DNA of 64,000 nt from a bacterium (GTDB lineage Bacteria; Patescibacteriota; Saccharimonadia; Saccharimonadales; Saccharimonadaceae). Under the pieces are notes generated by a model. That model was not told where the DNA came from. It saw only the letters and a list, made by a program, of their open reading frames with translations, and did no database searches. Made by a program: the position numbers and the translations under genes. The DNA lies in assembly GCA_021781475.1 (NCBI GenBank), contig JAJXWT010000003.1, forward strand, positions 1-64,000, written 5' to 3'. Each line of letters begins with the position of its first letter. Positions within the stretch are counted from its first letter, which is position 1. Below, one piece after another: positions 7,925 through 15,363 of the stretch.

Positions 7925-10330
7925 ATGGGTAAGTGGGTAACAAAAACGACACGACGGGACAGTATGGCTCAAACGAAAACACTTTGGCGCGTAGTAGCGC
8001 CGGTTGCAAAAACAGTACGATTGGTTCTGGCGGCATTGCTTGCAGCTGCGTTTATGGTCGCACCGGTGGCCAGCGCAACATCAACGTATACATGGTCGCG
8101 GACGGCGTCTATACAAGGTTCTTCGTATTCATGGTATTGGATTACTGCCAGTTCTGATGGCTCGCATGCGTATGCAGTACAGGGCACGGGCGGCGGCATT
8201 TACGCTTCGACTAACTATGGCGCAACGTGGGCGAAGACTAGTGCGCCGAGTGGCTCGTGGGAAACCATTACGACATCGGCAAGCGGCACAGTTATCTACG
8301 CCGTGCAGCATAGCGGCGGTATTTACATGTCAACCGACAGCGGCGCCACCTGGACCCAAACCAGCGCGCCGAGTGGGCCATGGTGGTCTGTCGCGACTTC
8401 GTCGACTGGCGCGGTTGTATATGCGACCCAAAGCACGGGCGGTATTTACATGTCAACCGACAGCGGCGCCACCTGGACCCAAACCAGCGCGCCGAGTGCT
8501 CAGTGGTATAGTATTGCAACATCACAGGACGGCACTCATGTGTACGCCGCCCAGTCTAGCAGCGGTGGCGCCATTTATGCCTCAACCGACAGCGGCGCCA
8601 CCTGGACCCAAACCAGCGCCCCTATGGTTGCGAATACATTTTGGGAGGGTGTAACAACATCACTTGACGGCACGCATGTATACGCGGCACTGTACGGGGG
8701 TGGTATTTACGCTTCAACCGACAGCGGCGCCACCTGGGCACTTACGAGCGCTCCAAGCTCAACAGCGACACAGTGGGACGGCATTACCACCTCCGGCACG
8801 GGCACCTACGTATACGCAACTGATAGCGCAAATGGTATTTACGCTTCAACCGACAGCGGCGCCACCTGGGCACTTACGAGCGCCCCAGCGAGTGACCCAA
8901 ACACTGGGTCGGCGTGGCAAAGTGGTATTGTAACATCGCAAAGCGGCGCCTATGTGTATGCGGCGCAGTATAGCGGTGGTATTTATGGGTCTTCGGATAG
9001 TGGCGCCACCTGGAGCCAGCTAGCCGCTCCAGATCCCTCTACCTACTGGGCGTCTATGGCAACCTCACAAGACGGATCGCACACCTATGCCGGACGCGAC
9101 GGTGGTGGCGTGTACGCAACGACCAATGGTGGATCTAGTTGGGCACTCACAAGCGCCCCAAGCTCCTCGAGCCTGTATTGGGAGGGGATGGCGACATCGG
9201 CAAATGGTGCGCATGTTTATGCATCGCAAAGTGGCGGGAGTATTTACATTTCGAGCGACAGCGGTGTTACCTGGACACAGGCCACTGCGCCAACAGGCGC
9301 GTCGTGGAAGGGCATGGCAACCTCACAAGACGGCAGCCGTGTATACGCGGTGCAAAGTGGCGGCGGCATTTATACCTCTGGTGATAGTGGGTCAACCTGG
9401 AGTAAAACGACAGCGCCAAATGGCAGCTGGTATGCAGTTGCAGCGTCGCACGACGGCACGACAGCATATGCGGTGCAAAACAGCGGTAGCATTTACGTAA
9501 CGCACGATAGTGGCGCCACCTGGACCCAAACTACTGCACCAACATCGACCGCCTGGGAAGGCGTTGCGACATCGTACTACGGCCAAACCGTCTATGCTGC
9601 AAAATATGGTGGTGGTATTTATAAATCAACTGACAGCGGTGCAACGTGGGTACTCACAAGCGCTCCGACCGCTAACTGGGATGCGCTCGCAACAACCCAA
9701 GACGGCACTCACGCAGTCGCTGGCGCGTGGGCTGGGGGTGTGTATACATCTGCCGACACTGGCGCAACCTGGGCTGCTGCCTCTATACCAGCAACGAGTG
9801 CGAGCCCGCAGTGGGCAGTCGCGGCATCATCGGCCGATGGCGCGAACGTGTATGTAGCTAACTACAGCGGATCGATATGGAAAGCCGCTATGCCGGCAAC
9901 GGCACAGCCAGTGGTCGGCTCAGTTACGACAACGTCGGTTGCCGTAGCAGGCACAGTAACGCCAAGCAACGCAGTCACTGCGGTGTTCCCTAATTACAAC
10001 ACCGCATCAACAAGCTCGACAAGTGGTGGCACCTTTAGCATTGGAATCCCAAGCAGTGTTACCCTTACGGCGAGCGACCAGGTGGTGGTGTATGCAACCT
10101 CACCAACAACTGGCCTTTCGAGCATTTTTGCATCAGTACCAGTCACAACCGCAACAACTGGGGGCGGGGGTGCGACAACGACCACACCAACGACCACAAC
10201 GACAGCTACGCCGATGCTTGCAAGTACTGGCGAAAACGAATACCTCTACATGGTGGGGGCTGCGGCCGCGGTGCTCGTGGGCGCCGGGTTGCTTGTTCGT
10301 TCCCGCGATTGGTTTGCCATAGCAAAATAA
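7925..10330 (+). CDS. Large secreted Asp-box beta-propeller protein with LAxTG-like sorting signal
   Basis: 801 aa. A signal peptide follows a basic start (TVRLVLAALLAAAFMVAPVASA). The body is about 13 repeats of 40-50 aa, each with an Asp-box such as TDSGATWTQTSAPSG (S/TxDxGxTW), the hallmark of BNR/sortilin-type beta-propellers. A Thr/Pro-rich stalk follows (TTTTPTTTTTATP). The end reads LASTGENEY, then a membrane helix and RSRDWFAIAK, the layout of a sortase substrate with an LAxTG-type motif. It is probably displayed on the cell surface for adhesion or binding. A sortase gene lies at 60479-61087. ATG 7964 is an alternative start. Several repeat units are nearly identical at DNA level. Confidence 0.85.
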   Translation: MGKWVTKTTRRDSMAQTKTLWRVVAPVAKTVRLVLAALLAAAFMVAPVASATSTYTWSRTASIQGSSYSWYWITASSDGSHAYAVQGTGGGIYASTNYGATWAKTSAPSGSWETITTSASGTVIYAVQHSGGIYMSTDSGATWTQTSAPSGPWWSVATSSTGAVVYATQSTGGIYMSTDSGATWTQTSAPSAQWYSIATSQDGTHVYAAQSSSGGAIYASTDSGATWTQTSAPMVANTFWEGVTTSLDGTHVYAALYGGGIYASTDSGATWALTSAPSSTATQWDGITTSGTGTYVYATDSANGIYASTDSGATWALTSAPASDPNTGSAWQSGIVTSQSGAYVYAAQYSGGIYGSSDSGATWSQLAAPDPSTYWASMATSQDGSHTYAGRDGGGVYATTNGGSSWALTSAPSSSSLYWEGMATSANGAHVYASQSGGSIYISSDSGVTWTQATAPTGASWKGMATSQDGSRVYAVQSGGGIYTSGDSGSTWSKTTAPNGSWYAVAASHDGTTAYAVQNSGSIYVTHDSGATWTQTTAPTSTAWEGVATSYYGQTVYAAKYGGGIYKSTDSGATWVLTSAPTANWDALATTQDGTHAVAGAWAGGVYTSADTGATWAAASIPATSASPQWAVAASSADGANVYVANYSGSIWKAAMPATAQPVVGSVTTTSVAVAGTVTPSNAVTAVFPNYNTASTSSTSGGTFSIGIPSSVTLTASDQVVVYATSPTTGLSSIFASVPVTTATTGGGGATTTTPTTTTTATPMLASTGENEYLYMVGAAAAVLVGAGLLVRSRDWFAIAK
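8315..8890 (+). repeat. Nearly identical Asp-box coding repeats
   Basis: About 60 bp are the same in units ending near 8375 and 8498, a shorter part recurs at 8582-8620, and a second type (ending ACCTGGGCACTTACGAGCGC) occurs near 8715-8752 and 8849-8885. Such DNA identity between units suggests recent duplication or gene conversion within the propeller gene. Confidence 0.75.
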
Positions 10331-10342
10331 TTCCTGTAGCCA

Positions 10343-10383
10343 CAAAATCGCACCGCGTACGATACGTATGCGGTGCTTTGTTT
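10343..10383 (+). terminator. Terminator after the beta-propeller gene
   Basis: Stem GCACCGC (10349-10355) / GCGGTGC, with flanking CAAAA ... TTTG and a short T tract. It also faces the minus-strand tRNA gene that follows. Confidence 0.6.
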
Positions 10384-10397
10384 AAAACTCATTAGTA

Positions 10398-10473
10398 TGG
10401 TGGGGGTGGATGGGATCGAACCATCGACCAACAGGTTATGAGCCCGCTGCTCTAACCCCTGAGCTACACCCCC
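10398..10473 (-). tRNA. tRNA with CAU anticodon (candidate tRNA-Ile2 or elongator tRNA-Met)
   Basis: 76 nt with encoded CCA. Acceptor GGGGGTG / CACCCCC, anticodon loop CTCATAA, T arm GATGG-TTCGATC-CCATC, A73. There are two non-initiator CAU tRNAs in this window. The one at 14543 resembles elongator Met more (GGC start, G1-U72), so this copy is the better candidate for the lysidine-modified Ile (AUA) tRNA that TilS (16870) acts on. That split is inference. Confidence 0.85.
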
Positions 10474-10532
10474 GAGGCTACTTGGGTATTATAGCCCATT
10501 TAACCCTTTTAGGCTATAATAAGATAACGCAT

Positions 10533-10985
10533 ATGGTTAGCATGCAAAAAATAAAAGTAACCTATTACCGCTTTAAGCACACCTACTTCACAATGAACAA
10601 TATCGTGGTGGTGCTTGCTCTTTTAATCGCCGCTGGCTGGGCATGGGGGTCGGTCACGATGATGCAGCGAAATTATGCGCTGCAGCGGAGCGTTGACGAC
10701 CAAAAGCAGCAAGAGCAGCTACTGCAGTTACAGGTTGCGACCATGCAGTACCAACAAAATTACTACAAAAGTACCGAATACCAAGATTTAGCCGCGCGTG
10801 AACACCTTGGGCTCGCCAGCCCGGGCGAAAAAGAGCTGATTTTGCCGCCCAATAGTGCCGCTGCCAAGCAAGAGCAGCAACCAGCGGTGCAAAAGGCCAT
10901 AAGCCAGCCGCCAAGCAATTTTAACCAGTGGGTGAGCTTTTTGGTTGGGGCGAGTGCCGCCGGAAGCCAAGCGTTGCAAAAGTAG
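10533..10985 (+). CDS. FtsB/DivIC-like septum formation initiator protein
   Basis: 150 aa. A short basic N-terminus, one membrane helix (NNIVVVLALLIAAGWAWGSV, about residues 25-44), a Gln-rich coiled coil (DDQKQQEQLLQLQVATMQ) and then the family-typical YYKSTEYQDLAAREHLGLA...GEKELILPP segment. DivIC/FtsB proteins bridge FtsL and FtsQ in the divisome. A low-complexity tail follows. ATG 10533 is chosen because TATAAT (10515-10520) lies 12 nt upstream; ATG 10542 is an alternative. Confidence 0.8.
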   Translation: MVSMQKIKVTYYRFKHTYFTMNNIVVVLALLIAAGWAWGSVTMMQRNYALQRSVDDQKQQEQLLQLQVATMQYQQNYYKSTEYQDLAAREHLGLASPGEKELILPPNSAAAKQEQQPAVQKAISQPPSNFNQWVSFLVGASAAGSQALQK

Positions 10986-10993
10986 GCTGATTT

Positions 10994-11002
10994 TGCTACA
11001 AT
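10994..11002 (+). promoter_or_regulatory. Extended -10 promoter of the initiator tRNA gene
   Basis: TGCTACAAT, 12 nt before the tRNA 5' end at 11015. Confidence 0.55.
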
Positions 11003-11014
11003 AGCAAGTTGTAA

Positions 11015-11285
<271 letters not shown>

Positions 11286-11288
<3 letters not shown>

Positions 11289-11326
11289 AGTAAAGGGTCG
11301 GTCCTAAGGACCAGCTTTTTACTTGG
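11286..11326. terminator. Bidirectional terminator of the CCAAGTAAA type
   Basis: CCAAGTAAA (11286-11294) and GGTCC (11300-11304) pair with GGACC (11308-11312) and TTTACTTGG (11318-11326). It contains the stop codon of the minus-strand oxidoreductase gene. Confidence 0.75.
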
Positions 11327-12698
11327 CGAGTTTACTAGCGGCGACGCGCACCGCTTCGCTCCAGCTCAAAAAGGCATGCGGTGTGGTGGCAAGTTGACTG
11401 GCAGTGAGCCCAAGGCGTACGGCGAGGCTCAGCTCGGCAATCATATCAGGAGCATCGGGGGCGACAATTGTGCCGCCTAAAATAACCCCTTTCTTGTCGG
11501 CGATTAACTTTACAAAGCCATCTTTAAAATCGCTCGTGTTGCTGCGCGCAATAATACTGAGTGGCGCGAGCGCAGTGTCAACATGAAGGTCACGCTTTAA
11601 ACAATCGTCTGCCGATAAGCCAACCGAAGCAACTTGTGGAGCGGTAAACACAACGGTGGGTGTGCCGGCATAATCAGGGGTGACCCGCCCTTTGTGGAGG
11701 ATATTATAGGCGGCCACGCGGCTTTCAAGGAGCGCAGTATGGGTGTGGTGGTTTGTCCCAAGCACATCCCCGGCGGCGTAAATGTGTTTGGCGCTTGTTT
11801 GCAGGGTGGTATCGGTGGCAATACCGGCTTGCGTGTAGTTGACGTGTGCGTTTTCGAGGCCAAGATCAATCGCCGGTAGGCGGTTCCCGGCAACTAAAAT
11901 TGCCTCTGCTTTGAGTGATTTTTCCGTTTCGCCGCGCGAATAGGTGATTTTATACCCACCAAGGCTATCTTTTACAACCGAAATAGTCCGGGCATGGGTG
12001 AGCACTGTCACACCGGCTTTCTCGGTGAGTAGTTGTGCAATCAGGTCGCCTGCTTCTTCGTCTTCGTGTGGCAAAAGTCGCCCGGCAATTTCGGCGATAT
12101 AGACTTTTGTGCCGAATGTTGCCATAAGCTGGGCAATTTCTACGCCCACGCCACCACCACCGACAATATACAGGCTGCGCGGTGGCTTAAGCTGCTCAAG
12201 TATGCTGCGCGGTGTTAGGTAGGGCAGCTTATCAAGGCCGATAATCGGGGGGCGCTCCCATTCAGAACCGGTGGCAATTAAAAAGTGTTCTGCGCTAATA
12301 TGGCGCCGGTTGACAGAGATTTCATTTGGGCTTAAAAAGTGCGCTTTGCCTTCAAAGGTATCGATACCTTGGCTATGGTAAAAGGCGCGGTTGCCAGCGG
12401 TACCGGTGCGCTCAACGGCGAGGTCTTTCCAGGCGCGTAGGCTTGGGTAATTGTAGCCAACAGTGTTTGTGCGGAGGCCAAACCGTGAACCCTGGCGGGC
12501 GGTATCATATAGCTGCATGGCCTGCAAAAAGGCGTGCATTGGGACGTCGCTCCAGTTGGGTGAGTTACCGCCAAACTTGTCGGCCTCAACAACAGCAACC
12601 TTTTTACCTTCTTTTGCGACGATTGTTGCTGCTGCGCTTCCACCGGCGCCACTACCGACAACAATGAGGTCGTAATCAAATGGGTGTTTTTTAGCCAT
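11319..12698 (-). CDS. FAD/NAD-dependent oxidoreductase of the disulfide-reductase family, redox cysteines missing
   Basis: 459 aa with the fold of dihydrolipoyl dehydrogenase/mercuric reductase: FAD loop VVGSGAGGSAA (residues 14-24), NAD loop IVGGGGVGVEIAQ, an ATGSEWERPP segment, the YAAGDV FAD motif and a C-terminal dimerisation domain. The active-site GGTCxNxGCxPSK is replaced by GGNSPNWSDVPMH (residues 43-55), so both cysteines are lost (to S46 and D51). The C-terminal HxxxxHPT-type motif is also altered (PHAFLSWSEA). It cannot be a dithiol reductase. NAD(P)H:quinone or other flavin chemistry is possible, substrate unknown. Ends in the terminator shared with the tRNA side. Confidence 0.85.
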   Translation of the reverse strand: MAKKHPFDYDLIVVGSGAGGSAAATIVAKEGKKVAVVEADKFGGNSPNWSDVPMHAFLQAMQLYDTARQGSRFGLRTNTVGYNYPSLRAWKDLAVERTGTAGNRAFYHSQGIDTFEGKAHFLSPNEISVNRRHISAEHFLIATGSEWERPPIIGLDKLPYLTPRSILEQLKPPRSLYIVGGGGVGVEIAQLMATFGTKVYIAEIAGRLLPHEDEEAGDLIAQLLTEKAGVTVLTHARTISVVKDSLGGYKITYSRGETEKSLKAEAILVAGNRLPAIDLGLENAHVNYTQAGIATDTTLQTSAKHIYAAGDVLGTNHHTHTALLESRVAAYNILHKGRVTPDYAGTPTVVFTAPQVASVGLSADDCLKRDLHVDTALAPLSIIARSNTSDFKDGFVKLIADKKGVILGGTIVAPDAPDMIAELSLAVRLGLTASQLATTPHAFLSWSEAVRVAASKLAK

Positions 12699-12716
12699 GA
12701 TGTGTCCTGGGGCTCC

Positions 12717-12992
12717 TTACATGATTGTTTTATAATTTTTGTATATGAATGCAGCGTCGGGGTGGAGTGGTTCTAGCGCTTCGGCAGCCTTACGACGCAG
12801 GTCGTGAGCGGTTACTTCGTGGCGGCCCAATAGCCACTGTTCGACACGGTCACACACGGCGCGTGCGGTATCTTCGGCCTGACCGGCGGGCGCTTTTACA
12901 CTGTGGAGCGCGGCTTGTAGGCTGTGCTCGAGTTTTGCTCGGTTGTATGGTTCGGTAGCGCGTTTTCCGTCCCGCTTTAGAATATCAGTCAC
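12717..12992 (-). CDS. Stand-alone ATP-cone domain protein
   Basis: 91 aa, almost entirely one ATP-cone: VTDILKRDGKRATEPYNRAKL at the start, then a helical part ending AAFIYKNYKTIM. ATP-cones bind ATP/dATP in ribonucleotide reductases and in the repressor NrdR. Here neither the catalytic domain nor the zinc ribbon of NrdR is present. The GTG start overlaps the TGA of the upstream membrane-protein gene (GTGA), so translation is probably coupled. The frame stays open upstream but overlaps that gene. Role unknown; a nucleotide-level sensor is the natural guess. Confidence 0.75.
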   Translation of the reverse strand: MTDILKRDGKRATEPYNRAKLEHSLQAALHSVKAPAGQAEDTARAVCDRVEQWLLGRHEVTAHDLRRKAAEALEPLHPDAAFIYKNYKTIM

Positions 12993-13711
12993 GATGCTAC
13001 CCCCCGCAGTGCAAGCTGTGCCACCACAATATTGGCATACACGTAGTACCCAAGTACGAGTAGTGCGGTGCCCCCGGCAACTTGCAAAAAGCGTTTGTTG
13101 TTTTCGCGCCACTTTTGAATGCGGCTGATTTTGTGGCCGCCACCAATCAGCATGGTAATAACAACAAGCGGCAGGGTTGCAACCAACACGTAACTTACCA
13201 CACCTAACGCCTGGAGGGAGCGAGGGAGCTCTGCGAGCGAAAGGCTAGCGGCAATAAGTGGCCCGGCAACAAATATAATTTCTGCGACGACACTGGTAAG
13301 GCCAAGGCTAAACGATTCGGCGGCAAAACCTGTTGATTTGACGCGCGTGTAGAGCATGGCGGTAATCGGCCGCGGCATCCACAAGGCAGTGCCCGCGCCA
13401 CGGCGGTAGTAGAACACCCATACGGCCACGCCAATGCCTGCTAAAAGGCCGCTTGTAACTGCCCACACGAGCGCCGGGACTGTCGTGCCGTAAAAAACAA
13501 CCGCGGCGTAGGCGAATGAACAGAGTAGGAGCGCGGTCATAGTGGCAGCGCCGAGCGTAAAGCTGCCCGTTAGGCTCAAGAGTTTTCGGTGGCGAGATTT
13601 GGCGCCAAGCGAGTGCCCACTCAGTAGGGTGAGCAAACTAATGCCGAGCTGAAAACTCGCGTGAATGAGTGCGGCGAGCATAATGATAGCAAAAAGGTTG
13701 AGTGCGGTCAT
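12989..13711 (-). CDS. Polytopic membrane protein (about six helices), unknown function
   Basis: 240 aa. About six hydrophobic helices with a basic loop after the first pair (GAKSRHRKLL) and a cytoplasmic-looking stretch near the end (KISRIQKWRENNKR). The layout recalls LysE or CcdA-type small transporters, but no diagnostic motif is visible and there is no conserved Cys pair. Its stop overlaps the start of the ATP-cone gene, which suggests a functional link, perhaps nucleotide-gated transport (inference only). Confidence 0.65.
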   Translation of the reverse strand: MTALNLFAIIMLAALIHASFQLGISLLTLLSGHSLGAKSRHRKLLSLTGSFTLGAATMTALLLCSFAYAAVVFYGTTVPALVWAVTSGLLAGIGVAVWVFYYRRGAGTALWMPRPITAMLYTRVKSTGFAAESFSLGLTSVVAEIIFVAGPLIAASLSLAELPRSLQALGVVSYVLVATLPLVVITMLIGGGHKISRIQKWRENNKRFLQVAGGTALLVLGYYVYANIVVAQLALRGVAS

Positions 13712-13792
13712 GTTTGTGTTAATACCCTTACCGATAGTTATACCATAAGCAAGATAAAAATGTAAAGTGATGACGCATTCCGTGACACACTA

Positions 13793-13821
13793 TTGACAAA
13801 AAACAAAGCTTATGATAATAT
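13793..13821 (+). promoter_or_regulatory. Strong promoter before the 33-codon ORF
   Basis: TTGACA (13793-13798), 17 bp, TAATAT (13816-13821), with overlapping GATAAT. The leader is A/C-rich and looks unstructured. Confidence 0.6.
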
Positions 13822-13865
13822 CAAAGCATAACAGCAACAAAAACAAAAAAAGGAACGTTAACAAT

Positions 13866-13967
13866 ATGGAACGGATTGACACCTGGAATGTTGAGCGAAC
13901 AGCAGAACAGCTTGGTAGTTTTGTCGCCCGCTTGAACGACGAACGCTTTACTGGCGTTGAGCTATAG
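13866..13967 (+). CDS. 33-aa small protein behind a strong promoter
   Basis: Opens MERIDTWNVERTAEQL and ends in DERFTGVEL, amphipathic and mostly charged, no signal or membrane helix. Support comes from the consensus promoter, an AAAGGAAC ribosome-binding-like site and codon use like its neighbours. It is too short to identify. No terminator follows; the next gene, yggT, starts 83 bp on with its own promoter region. It could be a regulatory leader peptide or an independent small protein. Confidence 0.5.
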   Translation: MERIDTWNVERTAEQLGSFVARLNDERFTGVEL

Positions 13968-13995
13968 TCGCTGCGGTTTTGTGAAAAAAATCCTA

Positions 13996-14032
13996 TATAC
14001 CCCTGGTGTACCACGATACAATCAGGGGTATA
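13996..14032 (+). promoter_or_regulatory. Dyad flanking the yggT promoter
   Basis: TATACCCCTG (13996-14005) and CAGGGGTATA (14023-14032), a perfect 10-bp inverted repeat with a TACAAT -10-like box (14017-14022) in its spacer. It may be an operator or an RNA hairpin. Confidence 0.45.
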
Positions 14033-14050
14033 ACAATAAGGAGAGGCAGC

Positions 14051-14455
14051 ATGGATGAGTCAGAACAAACAGTCGAAGAGCACCAGGTAGTGACAGATAG
14101 CGGCGATAATATACAGCGTAGGCGGTCAGTAACCACTGGCACTTCAACGGCTGATTCACGGATTGTGGCGCGTCGTGTGGTGTGGTACGTGGCCGGATTT
14201 ATTATTGCCTTTTTGGCCTTGCGGGTAGTTTTGCTGCTGTTTGGCGCAAATCGCGGCAGCGGTTTTGTTGATTTTGTGTACGCGGTTTCGGGTTTTTTTG
14301 CTGCGCCGTTCATTGGTATTTTCCCAGCGCCAACCTACGGGCAGTTCTTTTTTGACACAGCAAGCATAATTGCAATTATTGTGTATGCGTTGATTGCCTG
14401 GGGTTTAGCCCGGTTGTTTACACTGAACACGCCAACGCGCGCGAGCGGTGTATAA
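14051..14455 (+). CDS. YggT-family membrane protein
   Basis: 134 aa. A 40-aa polar N-terminus is followed by two or three helices (VVWYVAGFIIAFLALRVVLLLFG, then FVYAVSGFFAAPFIGIFPAP, then a last helix), which matches the YggT layout with its conserved F..PF.GIF-type loop. YggT proteins are linked to cell division, osmotic response and membrane integrity. ATG 14051 has AAGGAGAGG just upstream; an earlier in-frame GTG at 14006 lies inside the dyad and is unlikely. Confidence 0.78.
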   Translation: MDESEQTVEEHQVVTDSGDNIQRRRSVTTGTSTADSRIVARRVVWYVAGFIIAFLALRVVLLLFGANRGSGFVDFVYAVSGFFAAPFIGIFPAPTYGQFFFDTASIIAIIVYALIAWGLARLFTLNTPTRASGV

Positions 14456-14502
14456 AGTTTAGTGCAGCCAGCAGAAAAGTCGTTGGTCTGAGCTGTGAGG
14501 CT

Positions 14503-14547
14503 TACCAAAGTAAAAAGGCCACAATGCGTGACCTTTTTACTTTGGTA
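14503..14547. terminator. Bidirectional terminator touching tRNA CCA (CCAAAGTAAAAAG type)
   Basis: TACCAAAGTAAAAAGG and CAC pair with GTG and CCTTTTTACTTTGGTA around a short loop. It includes the CCA of the minus-strand tRNA and ends both yggT and tRNA transcription. Confidence 0.8.
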
Positions 14548-14619
14548 GCACCAGGTGGGCTCGAACCACCGACCTTAGGCTTATGAGTCCTACGCTCTAA
14601 CCAGCTGAGCTATGGTGCC
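14543..14619 (-). tRNA. tRNA-Met (CAU), probably the elongator
   Basis: 77 nt with encoded CCA. Acceptor GGCACCA / TGGTGCT gives a G1-U72 wobble, with A73, anticodon loop CTCATAA and T arm GGTGG-TTCGAGC-CCACC. The GGC start and GCTACCA end match Gram-positive elongator Met tRNAs as I recall them. The anticodon stem has an A31/G39 mismatch beside the loop. A tRNA-Ile2 identity is not excluded. Confidence 0.88.
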
Positions 14620-14787
14620 GTGAATGGAGACAAACCCGTGGTTTTTCTCGTGCTCTTTTCCCTTGGCGCGGAACTGAACTTACATGATTATAGCAGGGGT
14701 AGCGGAATATTTAAAGAGTCGCCGCGAATGGCGCCTTGGCTGGCATAAAAAGTTACAGTTTTGCCACATGCAGGAACAGCGCACTTT

Positions 14788-14957
14788 TGCTATAATAAAG
14801 TTACTTCCAGGTGATACTCACTACTCGTTTCGAGCAAGCGTCCCTCGCCAATGGATCATCAGTTGTCTACGGACGAATCGCCAGGGAACGGGGCGAGGGG
14901 ACGGGCAACACATTTTAAGCACACGTTCTCTAATATGCATATTGGAGATTACTTGAA
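14788..14957 (+). promoter_or_regulatory. Promoter and structured leader of the Y-family polymerase operon
   Basis: Extended -10 TGCTATAAT (14788-14796) starts a leader of about 155 nt. It holds CTCG-TTT-CGAG (14824-14834), a long-range pair GTCCCTCGCC (14840-14849) with GGCGAGGGGAC (14892-14902, one bulge), and the perfect palindrome AATATGCATATT (14932-14943) framed by CTC/GAG just before the GGAG ribosome site. The palindrome could be an operator or hide the ribosome site. The 14620-14787 part shows nothing convincing. Confidence 0.5.
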
Positions 14958-15098
14958 ATGAATGATGAATCTAAGCCGTATATTGAAACGCCGCGGACTT
15001 GTCGCCGACCAGAGCGGATTGATAGTTTATTAAAAAAACGTATGCAAGAATTTTTGCTGAAACGACAGCAGCAGGCCTGTCGGCTAAAGGCTAAGTAA
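14958..15098 (+). CDS. 46-aa basic protein, first gene of the Y-polymerase operon
   Basis: Opens MNDESKPYIETPRTCRRPE and continues with a basic helix (SLLKKRMQEFLLKRQQQ). GGAG lies 10 nt before the ATG, and the next gene begins 1 bp after the stop, so it is clearly translated with the operon. Too short to place in a family; its charge suggests contact with nucleic acid or the polymerase. Confidence 0.6.
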   Translation: MNDESKPYIETPRTCRRPERIDSLLKKRMQEFLLKRQQQACRLKAK

Positions 15099-15099
15099 A

Positions 15100-15363
15100 A
15101 TGAACGACGAACTCTTTTTAAATGAGCGCGTGGAGGTGGTGGCCGCATTTGGCGAAGGTATAAACCCTTGTCGGCCGGTAAAATTTCGGCGGGCGGGGGG
15201 TCGGGAAGTTGTGATTACGGAAATTGGCCTGCGCCACCCCACTCACCCGGGTCGCCGCATGGTGCATGTATTTGATGTGACGGATGATCAGGCGGATTAC
15301 CGCCTGGAATTTGATAGTGAGCGCCTAGCGTGGCGCCTGACGCGCGAAGGGGATAGGGGATGA
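15100..15363 (+). CDS. Small partner protein of the Y-family polymerase (DUF6504-like)
   Basis: 87 aa, beta-rich: ERVEVVAAFGEGINPCRPVKF, then VVITEIGLRH, then DYRLEFDSERLAWRLTRE. The pattern of a short R/W-rich beta protein ending in a W-R-L motif is like the small proteins encoded beside Y-family polymerases in Actinobacteria (DUF6504-like, from memory). Its stop overlaps the polymerase start (ATGA), so the two are translationally coupled. Confidence 0.65.
   Translation: MNDELFLNERVEVVAAFGEGINPCRPVKFRRAGGREVVITEIGLRHPTHPGRRMVHVFDVTDDQADYRLEFDSERLAWRLTREGDRG

Noticed and set aside
8129-9586. Long ORFs antisense or out of frame in the beta-propeller gene
   Set aside because: They repeat with the period of the coding repeats and have Arg/Pro-rich composition, so they are shadows.
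8315-9680. Regular repeats that could suggest a CRISPR array
   Set aside because: Repeats are in frame, coding for Asp-boxes, not palindromic and separated by coding sequence; no cas genes.
12993-13112. Upstream extension of the ATP-cone frame with a CxYCGG-like segment that recalls the NrdR zinc ribbon
   Set aside because: It overlaps the membrane-protein gene in another frame and the residues are a chance translation; the GTG at 12992 with GTGA overlap fits better.
14684-14956. 90-codon ORF between tRNA-Met and the polymerase operon
   Set aside because: It runs across the promoter and structured leader, has no ribosome site and an unnatural composition; the leader explanation is better.
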